Shown here piece by piece: positions 1-8,899 of a DNA stretch of 64,000 bases (position 1 is the first letter of the stretch; each line of letters starts with the position of its first letter). Made by a program: the position numbers and the translations under genes. The DNA lies in contig VMRT01000001.1 in the NCBI GenBank assembly GCA_007713455.1, forward strand, positions 62,001 to 126,000. Reading direction: 5' to 3'. The stretch comes from Pseudomonas sp. GTDB taxonomy: Bacteria > Pseudomonadota > Gammaproteobacteria > Pseudomonadales > Pseudomonadaceae. The notes under the pieces were generated by a model that did not search any database, was not told the origin of the DNA, and worked only from the letters and a program-made list of their open reading frames with translations.

Positions 1-1484
1 GCCTGTGGCATGACGTCGCGGTCGTGACGGTCGTGCGGCTTGTAGTCCGGAATATTCACTGACAGCGTATTGGTGCCGACGGCATCCTCGACCAGTTCCT
101 CGGGGTCGAATACATCGACTTCGCTCGGTTCGCGCGGCAGGAACAGGTTGAGCAGGATGGCGCTGAAGGCGCCGATGGTGATCGGCGAGCCGAAGATGTT
201 CTTCAACACCTCGGGCATCGCGCTCAGCACTTCCGGCACGCCGGCGACACCCAGGCCGAGACCCAGGGAAATCGACACAATGAGCATGTTGCGGCGATGC
301 AGGCCGGCTTCGGCGAGGATCTTGATGCCGGCGATGGCCACCGTGCCGAACATGATCAGTGTGGCGCCGCCGAGCACCGGCTTGGGCATCATCTGCAGCA
401 CACCGCCGACGAAGGGGAACAGACCCAGCAGTACCAGGACCGCGGCGATGTAATAGCCAACGTAGCGGCTGGCGACGCCGGTGAGCTGGATGACGCCGTT
501 GTTCTGGCTGAAGGTGGTCATCGGCAGGCTGTTGAACACCGCGGCGACCGCCGAGCTGCAGCCATCGGCGAGGATTCCCGACTTGATCCGCCGCAGATAC
601 ACCGGCCCGCGCACCGGCTGACGCGAGATCATCGAGTTGGCGGTGAGGTCGCCGGCGGTTTCCAGCGGTGTGATGAGGAAGATCACCGCGATCGGGATGA
701 AGGCCATCCAGTCGAAGGCGAAACCGAAACGGAAAGGTTGCGGCACGCTGAGCAGCGGCAGTTCGCCCAGCTCGGCGAAGTCCACCTTGCCCATGGACCA
801 GGCCACCAGATAGCCCGCGGTCAGCGCGATGATCACCGCCGACAGCCGCAGGATGGCCCAGGGAAAGCGGTTGAGCACCACTATGATGCCGATCACCAGA
901 CCTGCCAGCGCCAGGTTGGGCAGGGCACCGAGGTCGTCGGCACCGTAGCCGCCGGCGATGTCGGTCATCGCCACCTTGATCAGCGAAAGCCCCATCAGGC
1001 AGATGATGGTGCCGGTGACCACCGGGGTGATCACCCGGCGCAGCTTGTTGATGCACTGGCTGAAGGCGATCTCGACGAACGCGGCGCAGAAACTCACGCC
1101 GAACAGCGTGGCGAGGATCTCCTCCGGCGTGCCGCCACGCGCCTTGACGATGAAACCGGCGCTGAGGATGGCGCTGAGAAAGCCGAAGCTGGTGCCCTGC
1201 AGGCACAGCAGTCCAGAGCCGATGGGACCGAAGCGCCGGGCCTGGACGAAGGTACCGAGACCGGAGACGAACAGCGCCATGCTGACGAGGTAGGGAACGT
1301 ACTGATCGAGGCCAAGCGCGCTGCCGACGATCAGGGTGGGGGTGATGATACCGACGAAGCTGGCCAGCACGTGCTGCAAGGCGGCGAAGGTCGCGGGTAG
1401 CGGGCCGGGGCGATCATCGAGTTGATAGATGAGGTCCTGGTTCGCCTGCGGAGCGGTGCCGCTCCTGTTTTCGGTTGCGGTCAT
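1..1484 (-). CDS. NCS2-family urate/xanthine permease (3' end outside window)
   Basis: This is a polytopic inner-membrane nucleobase:cation symporter of the NCS2/NAT family. The NAT signature is visible near residue 325 (QNNGVIQLTG followed by VASRYVGY), a form typical of the urate/xanthine branch. About 494 codons lie in the window and the reading frame runs off position 1. Two in-frame ATGs exist, at 1484 and 1499. I chose 1484 because a weak GGCAGG precedes it; the longer form adds MAGLT. The gene stands at the edge of a purine-degradation locus and is preceded by palindromes resembling the locus operator. Urate or xanthine import is therefore the likely job, but the exact substrate cannot be read from sequence alone. 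Confidence 0.85.
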   Translation of the reverse strand, partial: MTATENRSGTAPQANQDLIYQLDDRPGPLPATFAALQHVLASFVGIITPTLIVGSALGLDQYVPYLVSMALFVSGLGTFVQARRFGPIGSGLLCLQGTSFGFLSAILSAGFIVKARGGTPEEILATLFGVSFCAAFVEIAFSQCINKLRRVITPVVTGTIICLMGLSLIKVAMTDIAGGYGADDLGALPNLALAGLVIGIIVVLNRFPWAILRLSAVIIALTAGYLVAWSMGKVDFAELGELPLLSVPQPFRFGFAFDWMAFIPIAVIFLITPLETAGDLTANSMISRQPVRGPVYLRRIKSGILADGCSSAVAAVFNSLPMTTFSQNNGVIQLTGVASRYVGYYIAAVLVLLGLFPFVGGVLQMMPKPVLGGATLIMFGTVAIAGIKILAEAGLHRRNMLIVSISLGLGLGVAGVPEVLSAMPEVLKNIFGSPITIGAFSAILLNLFLPREPSEVDVFDPEELVEDAVGTNTLSVNIPDYKPHDRHDRDVMPQ

Positions 1485-1597
1485 TGTTAAGCCTGCCATT
1501 TGTTGTTTTACGGTCATGGGCTTGCGAGGCTTCACGGCACCTCTATCGCTGTCCGTCGAAAGCTGTTCGATCGGTCAGGACGCCTGGACTATAACAA

Positions 1598-1644
1598 CCT
1601 GTAGACAGGCTGATAAACAATAAATCAGAAAATTGTGCACAATT
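1598..1644. promoter_or_regulatory. Candidate operators upstream of the urate/xanthine permease
   Basis: Two palindromes lie 115-160 bp upstream of the permease start. CCTGTAGACAGG (1598-1609) has a TGTAGACA core, one base from TGTATACA. AATTGTGCACAATT (1631-1644) contains TTGTGCACAA, which recurs exactly at 11180-11189 in front of the GntR gene. Both fit TTGTRYACAA loosely, so I infer binding sites for the locus regulator. No binding evidence is available. Confidence 0.45.
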
Positions 1645-1693
1645 GGATCGGCGGCAGTTGGCCAAGATCGCGCGAACGCGTCTGGACCAGGCC

Positions 1694-3244
1694 TCAGCGC
1701 GGTGCCTGCAATTCCCGCGAGACATTTTCCGCAAGGCCCGCGCCGGCCTCGCTCATGGTCAGGTAGGTGCGGTCGGCGCCAGCTTCCTGGATGCGCTGGG
1801 CGATATCCTCGTACATCGCGTGGGACACGATGAGCCCGCCGAAGCCGCTTTCACGCAGCTTGCGGGTGGAGATGATCTTGGCCTCGGGATCGTTCATCGC
1901 CAGGATCACCGCTTCGACCTCGTTCATCTCCAGGCTCTGCCAGAACATCTGGTCCTCGGCGTCGGCAAAGAGGATATGTCGGCCCTCGGCGGTGTTCTTT
2001 TCCACCATGACCGGGTCGGAATCGAGGCTGACCAGGGCGAAACCCTTCTCCGCCAGATAGTCGTAGGCGGCGCGCCCGGTACGGCCCATGCCCATGATCA
2101 GAATGCGCGCTTCGCCCAGGGACACCGGTTGTTCGTCGGGGTGGCGAATGTTGCGCTCGTAGCGGAGCAGACGCGGCGCCAGGCGTTCGTACAGCGGATG
2201 GGCGAAACGGTTGATCTGCGCCGAAACGATGAACGAAAACGCCACGGTGATCGCCAGCGGCATGAGCCACTGCGGCAGCACCACGCTGACGACGATCAGG
2301 CCGAATTCGCTGTAGTTGGTCAGGCTGGCGGCGCTGAGAAAGGCGCTGCGGGCGCGCAGGCGGAAGGCGACGAACAGGCCGAAGAACAGCACCGCCTTGA
2401 GCGGCAGCAGCAGCGACATGGCGAAGGCGAACCAGAGGGCGTTGGCATCCGGCAGCCCACCGATGCCGATCTTCAGGAAGAAGCCGACCAGGAACACTTC
2501 CTTGATCGCCCACAGCGAGTTGGACAGCTCGCTGGCGCGCTTGTGTTTGGCGAGCATCGCGCCAAAGGCCAGCGCCCCCAGTTCGGAACTCAGGCCGACG
2601 TATTCGAAGCCGAGACCGCCGGCCACCAGCGCCAGCATCAGGCCCAACAGCACCATCAGTTCTTCGTGGCCACTGTGGTCGAGCAGGCGGAACAGCACGG
2701 GGCGCAGCAGCGGCAGCAGGAACACCAGCAATGCCCAGGCGGAGGGGACCTTGCCCGCGGCGAGGCTCATGACTACCAGGGCGATAAGGTCCTGGATGAT
2801 CAGCACGCCGATGGCGACGCGGCCGTGAAAGGCGCGCAGCTCGCGCTTGCTTTCCAGCACCTTGGCCGCCAGCACGGTGCTGGAGAACGACAGCGCGATG
2901 GCCAGCAGCATGGCCTCACGCCAGCTGTTATCGAGGATCAGCATGATCGCCGGCATCACCAGCACGCTGGAGATGAAGAAGTGCAGCAGGCTGCCGCCGA
3001 TGACTTCGCGGCGAACCAGATTGCCGAGCTTGAGCTTGAGCCCCACGGTGAACAGCAGCAGGAGCACGCCCAGATGCGACAGGTGATCGAGGATGATGCT
3101 GTCGTCACGGGTCACGCCCACGTAGTCGCCCGCCGCGGCCAGCGCGAAGCCGGCACCGAGGTAGCCGATCAGCGGCGGCAGGCCGATGAAGCGGGCAAGC
3201 AGCCCGAGGGCGAAAGCGAAGGCAATCCAGCTGGCTTCAATCAC
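1694..3244 (-). CDS. CPA2-family cation:proton antiporter with C-terminal TrkA-N domain
   Basis: The protein has 516 residues. Residues about 1-370 are a run of hydrophobic helices in the Na+/H+ exchanger fold; the N-terminus reads IAFAFALGLLARFIGLPPLIGYL. A cytosolic Rossmann RCK/TrkA-N domain starts near residue 378 with the nucleotide-binding GMGRTG motif. This architecture is that of YbaL/KefB/KefC-type monovalent cation:proton antiporters, which act in the inner membrane. It is convergent to nothing and is followed by the puuD end about 240 bp away, with no obvious operon link to purine genes. The intervening 3245-3456 stretch shows no gene. Which cation is exchanged is unknown. Confidence 0.85.
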   Translation of the reverse strand: MIEASWIAFAFALGLLARFIGLPPLIGYLGAGFALAAAGDYVGVTRDDSIILDHLSHLGVLLLLFTVGLKLKLGNLVRREVIGGSLLHFFISSVLVMPAIMLILDNSWREAMLLAIALSFSSTVLAAKVLESKRELRAFHGRVAIGVLIIQDLIALVVMSLAAGKVPSAWALLVFLLPLLRPVLFRLLDHSGHEELMVLLGLMLALVAGGLGFEYVGLSSELGALAFGAMLAKHKRASELSNSLWAIKEVFLVGFFLKIGIGGLPDANALWFAFAMSLLLPLKAVLFFGLFVAFRLRARSAFLSAASLTNYSEFGLIVVSVVLPQWLMPLAITVAFSFIVSAQINRFAHPLYERLAPRLLRYERNIRHPDEQPVSLGEARILIMGMGRTGRAAYDYLAEKGFALVSLDSDPVMVEKNTAEGRHILFADAEDQMFWQSLEMNEVEAVILAMNDPEAKIISTRKLRESGFGGLIVSHAMYEDIAQRIQEAGADRTYLTMSEAGAGLAENVSRELQAPR

Positions 3245-3456
3245 GGGGCGGCGTCCGGCGTCGAGGGAGGGCGCGGCATTTTAACGGGGCGTCGGCGATT
3301 GGGTAGCGTCGGCAGCGATATTCCTTGCGGGAATCTGCTCGTTCGTCGTCGTGGCAGCGGAGTCGCCGTACCGCAGCGCTAGCTGGCCAATGCCGCCTGG
3401 GGCGCGGAGGAGGGGATGGCGGTCAGTGCGCCAATGGGCACGGTGCGGAAGGGGAA

Positions 3457-3481
3457 ACGCCGCGCGGATGGCGCGCGGCGT
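3457..3481 (-). terminator. Hairpin terminator after puuD
   Basis: Perfect 10-bp arms (ACGCCGCGCG / CGCGCGGCGT) flank a 5-nt loop just beyond the puuD stop. The U-tract on the minus strand is short (TTT), so it may be a weak rho-independent terminator. Confidence 0.55.
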
Positions 3482-3487
3482 CTTTGC

Positions 3488-4717
3488 TCAGTCGATGGAC
3501 GCGCCCTTGGCGATCCAGTCACCCAGCAGGTCACGCTCGTCCTGGGTCATCTGGGTAATGTTGCCCAGCGGCATGATCTGGCTAGCCACGGTCTGCGCAT
3601 GGATCTTCGCCGCCTGCTCGCGTATCTGCTCGGCGGTATCGAACATCACGCCTGCCGGCGCTGCGCTGAACAGCGGGCTGCTCGGCTGCGCGGAGTGGCA
3701 GACGGTGCAACGCTCGTGAATCACTTCGCTGACCTGGGCGAACTGGCTGGCACTGGCGCCGCTCTGCTGTGCACTCGTGCTGGCCTGCTCCGGCGAGGTC
3801 GCTGCCAGGTTTGGTGCCGGTTGGCGGTTCGGCGCGGTGACGTAGGCCAGGCAGATCATGCCCAGTGCCGCGGCCGGAAGCGCCCAGGCGAAGCGATTAC
3901 TGTTGTGGCGGGTGTTGAAGTAGTGGCGCGCCAGCACCGACAGCGCGCCGAGCGCGGCGAGGATCAGCCAGTTGTATTCGCTGCCGTAAGTGCTCGGGAA
4001 GTGGTTGCTGATCATGATGAACAGCGCCGGCAGGGTGAAATAGTTGTTGTGCCGCGAACGCAGCAGGCCCTTGGCCGGCAGCACCGGATCGGGCGTGCGG
4101 TTCTGTTCGATGGCGGCGACCAGCGCACGCTGAGCCGGCATGATGATGCGGAACACGTTGCCGACCATGATGGTGCCGATCAGCGCGCCGGTATGAATGT
4201 AGGCTGCGCGGCCGCTGAATATCTGCGAATAGCCCCAGCACGCGGCGATCACCAGCACGAACAGCACCAAGCCGAGCAGGGTGGGGGTCTTGCCCAGCGG
4301 CGAATCGCAGAGCAGGTCATAGACGAACCAGCCGACGATCAGCGAGCCGAATCCGATGGCGATGGCCGCCGCAGGGGACAGTTCGCTGCCCGCTGCGATC
4401 AGGTACAGGCTGGGGTTGAGGTAGTACACCACCATCAGCAGCGCCACGCCCGATAGCCAGGTGGTGTAGGCCTCCCACTTGAACCAGTGCAGGTTTTCCG
4501 GCATCTGCGGCGGCGCCAGCTTGTATTTCTCCAGGTGGTAGATACCGCCACCGTGGATGGCCCAGAGATCGCCCGACAGGCCCTCACGCGGGTTGGCGCG
4601 GTTGAGGTTGTTCTCCAGCCAGACGAAATAGAAGGAAGCACCGATCCAGGCGACGCCAACGATCATGTGAATCCAGCGGATACTCAGGTTCAGCCATTCG
4701 GTCAGATGGGCGTCCAT
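3488..4717 (-). CDS. puuD: Urate hydroxylase PuuD (membrane, cytochrome c-type)
   Basis: PuuD oxidises urate to 5-hydroxyisourate. It has 409 residues: an N-terminal membrane domain with about eight hydrophobic helices (start MDAHLTEWLNLSIRWIHMI, then WIGASFYFVWLE), and a C-terminal cytochrome c-like domain with one CxxCH haem motif (CTVCH) near residue 335. The family is known to pass electrons through this haem to the respiratory chain, unlike soluble cofactorless uricases. It is the last gene of the leftward run puuE-uraD-alc-allA-puuD, which holds the successive enzymes of urate breakdown. A hairpin follows the stop codon. Confidence 0.93.
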   Translation of the reverse strand: MDAHLTEWLNLSIRWIHMIVGVAWIGASFYFVWLENNLNRANPREGLSGDLWAIHGGGIYHLEKYKLAPPQMPENLHWFKWEAYTTWLSGVALLMVVYYLNPSLYLIAAGSELSPAAAIAIGFGSLIVGWFVYDLLCDSPLGKTPTLLGLVLFVLVIAACWGYSQIFSGRAAYIHTGALIGTIMVGNVFRIIMPAQRALVAAIEQNRTPDPVLPAKGLLRSRHNNYFTLPALFIMISNHFPSTYGSEYNWLILAALGALSVLARHYFNTRHNSNRFAWALPAAALGMICLAYVTAPNRQPAPNLAATSPEQASTSAQQSGASASQFAQVSEVIHERCTVCHSAQPSSPLFSAAPAGVMFDTAEQIREQAAKIHAQTVASQIMPLGNITQMTQDERDLLGDWIAKGASID

Positions 4718-4830
4718 TTGTCATGCACCTCTTGCGGCCTGCAGGCGGCCGTATTTCTTCTTATTGGAATCGGCTTGAGCGCGGCGCGAACGCAGGCAAG
4801 GCAACGCCGAATGAGCCAGCGCAGTAGCGG

Positions 4831-5343
4831 TCATGTCGATTCCGGTTGGGGGTCGAGGAGGAGTTGCTGATCCTCCGTGAAGAAGTACTCGTCGCAGTTG
4901 TTGCCAGAACCGCTGCGATCGACCACCAGGAATTCATCCCGCTTTTCGATCGTCAGCACCGGGTGGTGCCAGACGCCGCGGTGGTAATTGACGCCCTGCC
5001 TGCCGTTGCTGCGGAAGGCACGGACGTGGCCCGGTACAGGTGCATCGCCAAGTGGCGCGACCACGACCAGAAAGGGGTTGCCGAGCAGCGGGATGAAGGC
5101 CTGGCTGCCCAGCGGATGACGTTCGAGCATGCGGATGACCAGCGGCATCTCCAGCGCCTCGGCGGCGAAGATGCTGATGATCGCCTGGTCATCGGGCGCG
5201 GCGGTCTCGACCGTGGCCAGCTTGTGATAGCGGCGGGTCGAGCCGTTGTTGATCATGAAGTAGTCGCTGCCTTCGGTCTCGATGACGTCGCCGAAGGGGG
5301 CGAAGGCTTCCTTGGTCAATGGCTCGATGGTCAGGGTGCGCAT
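4831..5343 (-). CDS. allA: Ureidoglycolate lyase AllA
   Basis: AllA cleaves ureidoglycolate to glyoxylate and urea, the last step of this pathway. The 170-residue length and the N-terminus MRTLTIEPLTKEAFAPFGDVIE are typical of the AllA cupin-like family. The motif HPLGSQAFIPL and the C-terminal WHHPVL segment (metal/substrate region) are also visible. It lies between alc and puuD on the same strand and is probably cotranscribed. A repeat pair of about 110 bp separates it from alc. Confidence 0.93.
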   Translation of the reverse strand: MRTLTIEPLTKEAFAPFGDVIETEGSDYFMINNGSTRRYHKLATVETAAPDDQAIISIFAAEALEMPLVIRMLERHPLGSQAFIPLLGNPFLVVVAPLGDAPVPGHVRAFRSNGRQGVNYHRGVWHHPVLTIEKRDEFLVVDRSGSGNNCDEYFFTEDQQLLLDPQPEST

Positions 5344-5387
5344 GGTGTGCTCGTTCTTTGTTGAAGGATCGTTATTCGCGTGGGGTT

Positions 5388-5499
5388 GCTCCCCCTCACC
5401 CTAACCCTCTCCCCGGGAGGGGAGAGGGAACTGGCACGGAGAAACGGCTGACCTCGTTCCTCCCTCTCCTCTCGGGGAGAGGGCCGGGGAGAGGGGAAA
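5388..5499. repeat. Inverted CCCTCTCC-type repeat pair between alc and allA
   Basis: A block reading CCCTCACCCTAACCCTCTCC followed by GGGAGGGGAGAGGG (5393-5431) is followed about 30 bp later by a related block in the other orientation (5461-5499). Such GC-rich dyads are common intergenic repeats in Pseudomonas. This one could form a strong hairpin inside the transcript and lower expression of the downstream genes. Confidence 0.6.
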
Positions 5500-5506
5500 C
5501 CGCTTG

Positions 5507-6502
5507 CTACTTCGCCACCTTGCCAAACAACCGCAGCCGGCTCACACCGCCATCCGGGAAGATGTTCAGGCGCACGTGGGTGATCGGGCCGAGCTTGGCG
5601 ATCTGCTCGCTGAACTCGTGTTCGGCGTGCATCGACAGCTTCTGGCTCGGCAGCAGCTCGCGCCAGAACAGGCTCTGGGTCTCGATCTGGCTATCGGTGC
5701 CGCCTTTGACGTAAGCCGCCTGGATCGAGCAGCTGTCCGGGTAGTTGCCCTTGAAGTGCAGGGTATCGACGACGATGCGCTCGATTTCGCCCGGATGGCC
5801 GAGGGCGACGATGACCCAGTCGTTGCCGGGCGTGCGGCGGCGGGCGGTTTCCCAGCCGTCGCCCATGTTTTCGCCGCGGTTCGGGTTGAGGATGTTGCTC
5901 ATACGGCCGAAATGCTCGTCCGAGCAGGCCAGCGCGCGACCGCCATTCAGCGCCGCCGCCAGGTCGATCTGCTCGTTGTCGCCGACGCTGCTCCAGTCGC
6001 GGAACGGGATGCCGTGCACGCGCAGACGCGCCACGCCGCCGTCCGGGTAGATGTTGAAGCGCAGGTGGCTGACCGGCTTGTCGAAGGCGATCTCGTGGTA
6101 GTGGTGGCTGTTGCCCTGCAGCTCGACGGCCGGAAGGATTTCCGTCCAGACGGTGTCGTCGCTCGGATCGCCGTCTGCGACGAAGCAGGCTTCCAGCGAG
6201 GCGGACGGCGGGTAGTTGCCGGTGAAGTGGCTGGTGTCGATATCCACGCCCTTGATCTGACCCGGCACGCCCAGGCGGATCACCGCATGGTCGTAACCTT
6301 CGAAGCGCTTGCGGCGCGACTCCCAGCCGTCCATCCACTTGCCGTTGTCATCGAAAACGCCCTCCTTCCATACGGCCGGTGTTGGCTGGAACAACCGGTT
6401 GACGTCGGCGAACCAATCGTCGGTGACGGAGATGGCGCGGGTGCCCAGGCGGGCATCGGCCAGGTTGACGTATTTTTCGAAGGGTACGGCGTAAGCTTTC
6501 AT
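5507..6502 (-). CDS. alc: Allantoicase
   Basis: This enzyme hydrolyses allantoate to ureidoglycolate and urea. From the ATG at 6502 ([14 protein letters not shown]) the protein has 331 residues, the usual size. It shows the family's internal duplication. One repeat has WFADVNRL and later [16 protein letters not shown]. The second has [20 protein letters not shown] and [15 protein letters not shown]. The frame stays open upstream to 6781, but that extension overlaps uraD in another frame and is not like allantoicase, so the shorter start is used. It lies in the puuE-uraD-alc-allA-puuD run. Confidence 0.93.
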   Translation of the reverse strand: MKAYAVPFEKYVNLADARLGTRAISVTDDWFADVNRLFQPTPAVWKEGVFDDNGKWMDGWESRRKRFEGYDHAVIRLGVPGQIKGVDIDTSHFTGNYPPSASLEACFVADGDPSDDTVWTEILPAVELQGNSHHYHEIAFDKPVSHLRFNIYPDGGVARLRVHGIPFRDWSSVGDNEQIDLAAALNGGRALACSDEHFGRMSNILNPNRGENMGDGWETARRRTPGNDWVIVALGHPGEIERIVVDTLHFKGNYPDSCSIQAAYVKGGTDSQIETQSLFWRELLPSQKLSMHAEHEFSEQIAKLGPITHVRLNIFPDGGVSRLRLFGKVAK

Positions 6503-6567
6503 GGACTCGTCTGCCTTGGATGAGAAGCGGTTTCTGTCATTACTGCCTTTGTTGCGGTTGGTGCTCG

Positions 6568-7083
6568 TTACATCGCCTGCAGGCGGAACAGGGCGATCTT
6601 GTTGATTTCCGCCAGTGCTCGGGCGAATTCCTGCTCGGGATCGTTGTGGATGCGTTCTTCGAATGCGGCGAGGATCTGGTGCCGGTTGCTGCCCTTGACC
6701 GCCATGATGAAGGGGAAGCCGAACTTGGCCTTGTAGGCCTCGTTGAGTTCGGTGAAGCGGGCGAACTCCTCCTGCGTGCATTCGTGGATGCCGGCGCCGG
6801 CCTGCTCCGAGGTGCTGGAGGCGGTCAGCTCGCCACGCACGGCGGCCTTGCCGGCCAGGTCGGGGTGAGCATTGATCAGTGCCAGCTGAGTGTCATGGTC
6901 GGCGGCGAGCATCGCCTGGGACAGGCGGGTGTGCAGCACCTCGATGTCGTCCAGCGTCTCGTCGACGCCCGCCTGGTAGACGGTTTCGGCAACCCAGGGC
7001 GAGTGCTCGTAGACGTCGGCAAAGGCGGCGACGAAGGCGTCGCGATCCAGCGTCGAGGGTTTGATCGTCTTGAACGGGGTCAT
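6568..7083 (-). CDS. uraD: OHCU decarboxylase UraD
   Basis: UraD converts 2-oxo-4-hydroxy-4-carboxy-5-ureidoimidazoline to S-allantoin. The protein has 171 residues from the ATG at 7083 ([17 protein letters not shown]). It carries the family motifs [15 protein letters not shown] and [10 protein letters not shown]. The start overlaps the puuE stop by one base (TGATG), so the two are translationally coupled. The frame opens further upstream, but into puuE. Confidence 0.94.
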   Translation of the reverse strand: MTPFKTIKPSTLDRDAFVAAFADVYEHSPWVAETVYQAGVDETLDDIEVLHTRLSQAMLAADHDTQLALINAHPDLAGKAAVRGELTASSTSEQAGAGIHECTQEEFARFTELNEAYKAKFGFPFIMAVKGSNRHQILAAFEERIHNDPEQEFARALAEINKIALFRLQAM

Positions 7084-8042
7084 CAGTTGCGCTCCGCGGT
7101 AAAAGGGTGGGTGGCGTGCCAGTGGCGGGCGATGTCGACACGACGGGCGCACCAGACCTTCTCGTGGCCCTTCACGTATTCGAGGAAGCGGGCCAGCGAC
7201 GCCAGGCGCGCCGGGCGCCCGAGCAGCCGGCAGTGCATGCCGATGGACAACATCTTCGGCGCGCCTTCGCAGCCTTCGGCGTAGAGCACGTCGAAGGCAT
7301 CCTTCAGGTAGGTGAAGAAGTCATCGCCGCTGTTGAAGCCCTGCACCTGGGTGAAGCGCATGTCGTTGGTGTCCAGCGTGTAGGGGATCACCAGATGCGG
7401 CTTTTCCGGCGTCGACTCGGAGTCCCAGTAGGGCAGGTCGTCGTCGTAGGTGTCGGAGTCGTAGAGAAAGCCGCCTTCCTCGCGTACCAGGCGCCGGGTG
7501 TTCGGGCCGGTACGGCCGGTGTACCAGCCCAGCGGCCGTTCGCCGGTGATCTCGCCGAGGATGCGGATGGCTTCCTCCATGTGTTCGCGCTCCTGCGCCT
7601 CATCCATGTACTGGTAGTCGATCCAGCGGTAACCGTGGCTGCAGATTTCGTGTCCGGCGCCGGCCATCGCCTTGATCAGGTCGGGGTGACGCTGGGCGGC
7701 CATGGCGACGGCGAAGATGGTCAGCGGGATGTCGTGCTTGTCGAACAGCTTGAGCAGGCGCCATACGCCGGCGCGACTGCCGTATTCGTAGAGTGACTCC
7801 ATGCTCATGTGGCGCACGCCTTGCAGCGGCTGTGCGGCGACCATCTCGGAGAGAAAGGCCTCGGATTCCTTGTCGCCGTGCAGCACGCAGCGTTCGCCAC
7901 CTTCCTCGTAATTCAGCACGAAGGACAAGGCGATACGCGCATCGCCCGGCCAGCGCGGGTGCGGTGGGTTGCTGGCGTAACCGATCAGGTCGCGTGGGTA
8001 GTCGGCGCTCACTGGGGTGCTTCCTGTATGGCAGGTCGTCAT
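7083..8042 (-). CDS. puuE: Allantoinase PuuE
   Basis: PuuE is a metal-independent allantoinase that opens the allantoin ring to allantoate. It belongs to the polysaccharide-deacetylase (NodB-fold) superfamily. From the ATG at 8042 (MTTCHTGSTPVSADYPRDLIGYASNPP) it has 319 residues. FVLNYEEGGE, HEICSHGYRW and GWYTGRTGPNTRRL are visible family segments. An upstream in-frame start at 8159 would read through the promoter and operator and is rejected. It is the first gene of the leftward operon and has a promoter overlapping a TTGTATACAA palindrome. Confidence 0.94.
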   Translation of the reverse strand: MTTCHTGSTPVSADYPRDLIGYASNPPHPRWPGDARIALSFVLNYEEGGERCVLHGDKESEAFLSEMVAAQPLQGVRHMSMESLYEYGSRAGVWRLLKLFDKHDIPLTIFAVAMAAQRHPDLIKAMAGAGHEICSHGYRWIDYQYMDEAQEREHMEEAIRILGEITGERPLGWYTGRTGPNTRRLVREEGGFLYDSDTYDDDLPYWDSESTPEKPHLVIPYTLDTNDMRFTQVQGFNSGDDFFTYLKDAFDVLYAEGCEGAPKMLSIGMHCRLLGRPARLASLARFLEYVKGHEKVWCARRVDIARHWHATHPFTAERN

Positions 8043-8062
8043 GGCACGACCGGATGACTGGA

Positions 8063-8092
8063 TTGTATACAAATTGAGTTGGTCTTTGTAAA
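8063..8092 (-). promoter_or_regulatory. puuE promoter with overlapping TTGTATACAA operator
   Basis: On the minus strand TTTACA (8092-8087), 17 bp and TATACA (8069-8064) form a plausible sigma-70 promoter about 20 bp before the puuE ATG. The perfect palindrome TTGTATACAA at 8063-8072 covers the -10 element, a position expected for repression. The regulator is inferred to be the FadR-type GntR protein encoded at 11292-12047. Confidence 0.6.
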
Positions 8093-8199
8093 TAGCAAAT
8101 TTCAACCTTTCTCTGTAGCCGCCATCTGCCGCGCCGCAATCGACCATGCTCAGGGACATCTGCAGCTTGCAGGTAACGGGCCAAACGATGCTTGAAAAA

Positions 8200-8209
8200 C
8201 TGTATACAA
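8200..8209. promoter_or_regulatory. Second operator copy in the puuE/uraH intergenic region
   Basis: CTGTATACAA, nine of ten bases identical to TTGTATACAA, lies about 83 bp upstream of the uraH GTG. A possible -35 (TTGAAA, 8192-8197) and -10 (TATCTA, 8213-8218) flank it with a short 15-bp spacer. It probably serves the rightward uraH transcript. Confidence 0.5.
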
Positions 8210-8291
8210 AAATATCTACAGATTGTCTTGAGCGATGTGGGACGGATGGTTATGCTCGGTGCAGTTTCCATTCAACAGAGCGGAGGTGCCC

Positions 8292-8645
8292 GTGGGCCGA
8301 TTGACCACACACGTACTCGACGCCGCCCACGGTTGCCCGGGCAGCGGAATCAAGGTGGAGCTGTATCGCGTCGAGGATCAGGCGCTGACCCTGGTCGCAA
8401 CCCGTGAGACCAATGCCGACGGGCGCTGCGACAGGCCGTTGCTGGAAGGTGCGGACTACCTGCCCGGTGTCTATCAGCTGCAGTTCAGTGCCGGCGACTA
8501 CTACCGCCGCCGTGGTGTGGTCCTGGCGGATCCTGCGTTTCTCGATGTGGTGGTGCTGCGCTTTGGAATCGATTCGGCGCAGGAGCATTACCACGTGCCG
8601 TTGTTGGTATCGCCGTATAGCTATTCGACGTATCGGGGTAGCTAG
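8292..8645 (+). CDS. uraH: 5-hydroxyisourate hydrolase UraH
   Basis: UraH is a transthyretin-like hydrolase that converts 5-hydroxyisourate (the PuuD product) to OHCU (the UraD substrate). From a GTG at 8292 the protein has 117 residues, beginning with the diagnostic GRLTTHVLD and ending in the C-terminal YRGS signature. CGGAGG at 8281-8286 lies five bases before this GTG, which fixes the start. The longer open frame from 8235 has no ribosome site. It is transcribed divergently from puuE and followed by a terminator. Confidence 0.94.
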   Translation: MGRLTTHVLDAAHGCPGSGIKVELYRVEDQALTLVATRETNADGRCDRPLLEGADYLPGVYQLQFSAGDYYRRRGVVLADPAFLDVVVLRFGIDSAQEHYHVPLLVSPYSYSTYRGS

Positions 8646-8686
8646 TCGCTTTTCCCTTCAGTGCTGACTCTTGTGGAGTCCCTTTG

Positions 8687-8709
8687 CCCGCCTTAATGGC
8701 GGGTTTTTT
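8687..8709 (+). terminator. Rho-independent terminator after uraH
   Basis: The arms CCCGCC / GGCGGG flank a five-base loop and are followed by six T residues, about 40 bp beyond the uraH stop. Confidence 0.85.
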
Positions 8710-8805
8710 ATGGGGTGAGTTTGGTTGGTGTAAGGCGCTCGGCGCGGGCTACAGCGTCCGCATTGCTCGATGCTTTACCTTTCTTTCGTGTCGGCGAGTA
8801 GCAGG

Positions 8806-8833
8806 GGTGGAAAAACGCGCCGCGTTTTCCACC
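8806..8833. repeat. Intergenic inverted repeat (GGTGGAAAA type)
   Basis: GGTGGAAAAACGCG is followed almost directly by CGCGTTTTCCACC, giving a long imperfect hairpin. It lies in the 254-bp gap between the uraH terminator and the convergent lysE-type gene. Its GGTGGA ends resemble the other dyads at 14.8 and 17.3 kb. Nothing else is seen in this gap. Confidence 0.55.
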
Positions 8834-8899
8834 GGGGGTGGCGTGCAGATCTTTGTCTGACGCCCGCTAACGACTAGACAAAGGCTTCGCTAAAGAGCG

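Noticed and set aside
297..3382. Long open frames on the plus strand opposite the permease and antiporter (297-1400 and 1643-3382)
   Set aside because: They are rich in His, Gln, Asp and Arg without any domain, the usual look of antisense frames in high-GC genes, and lie opposite clear membrane proteins.
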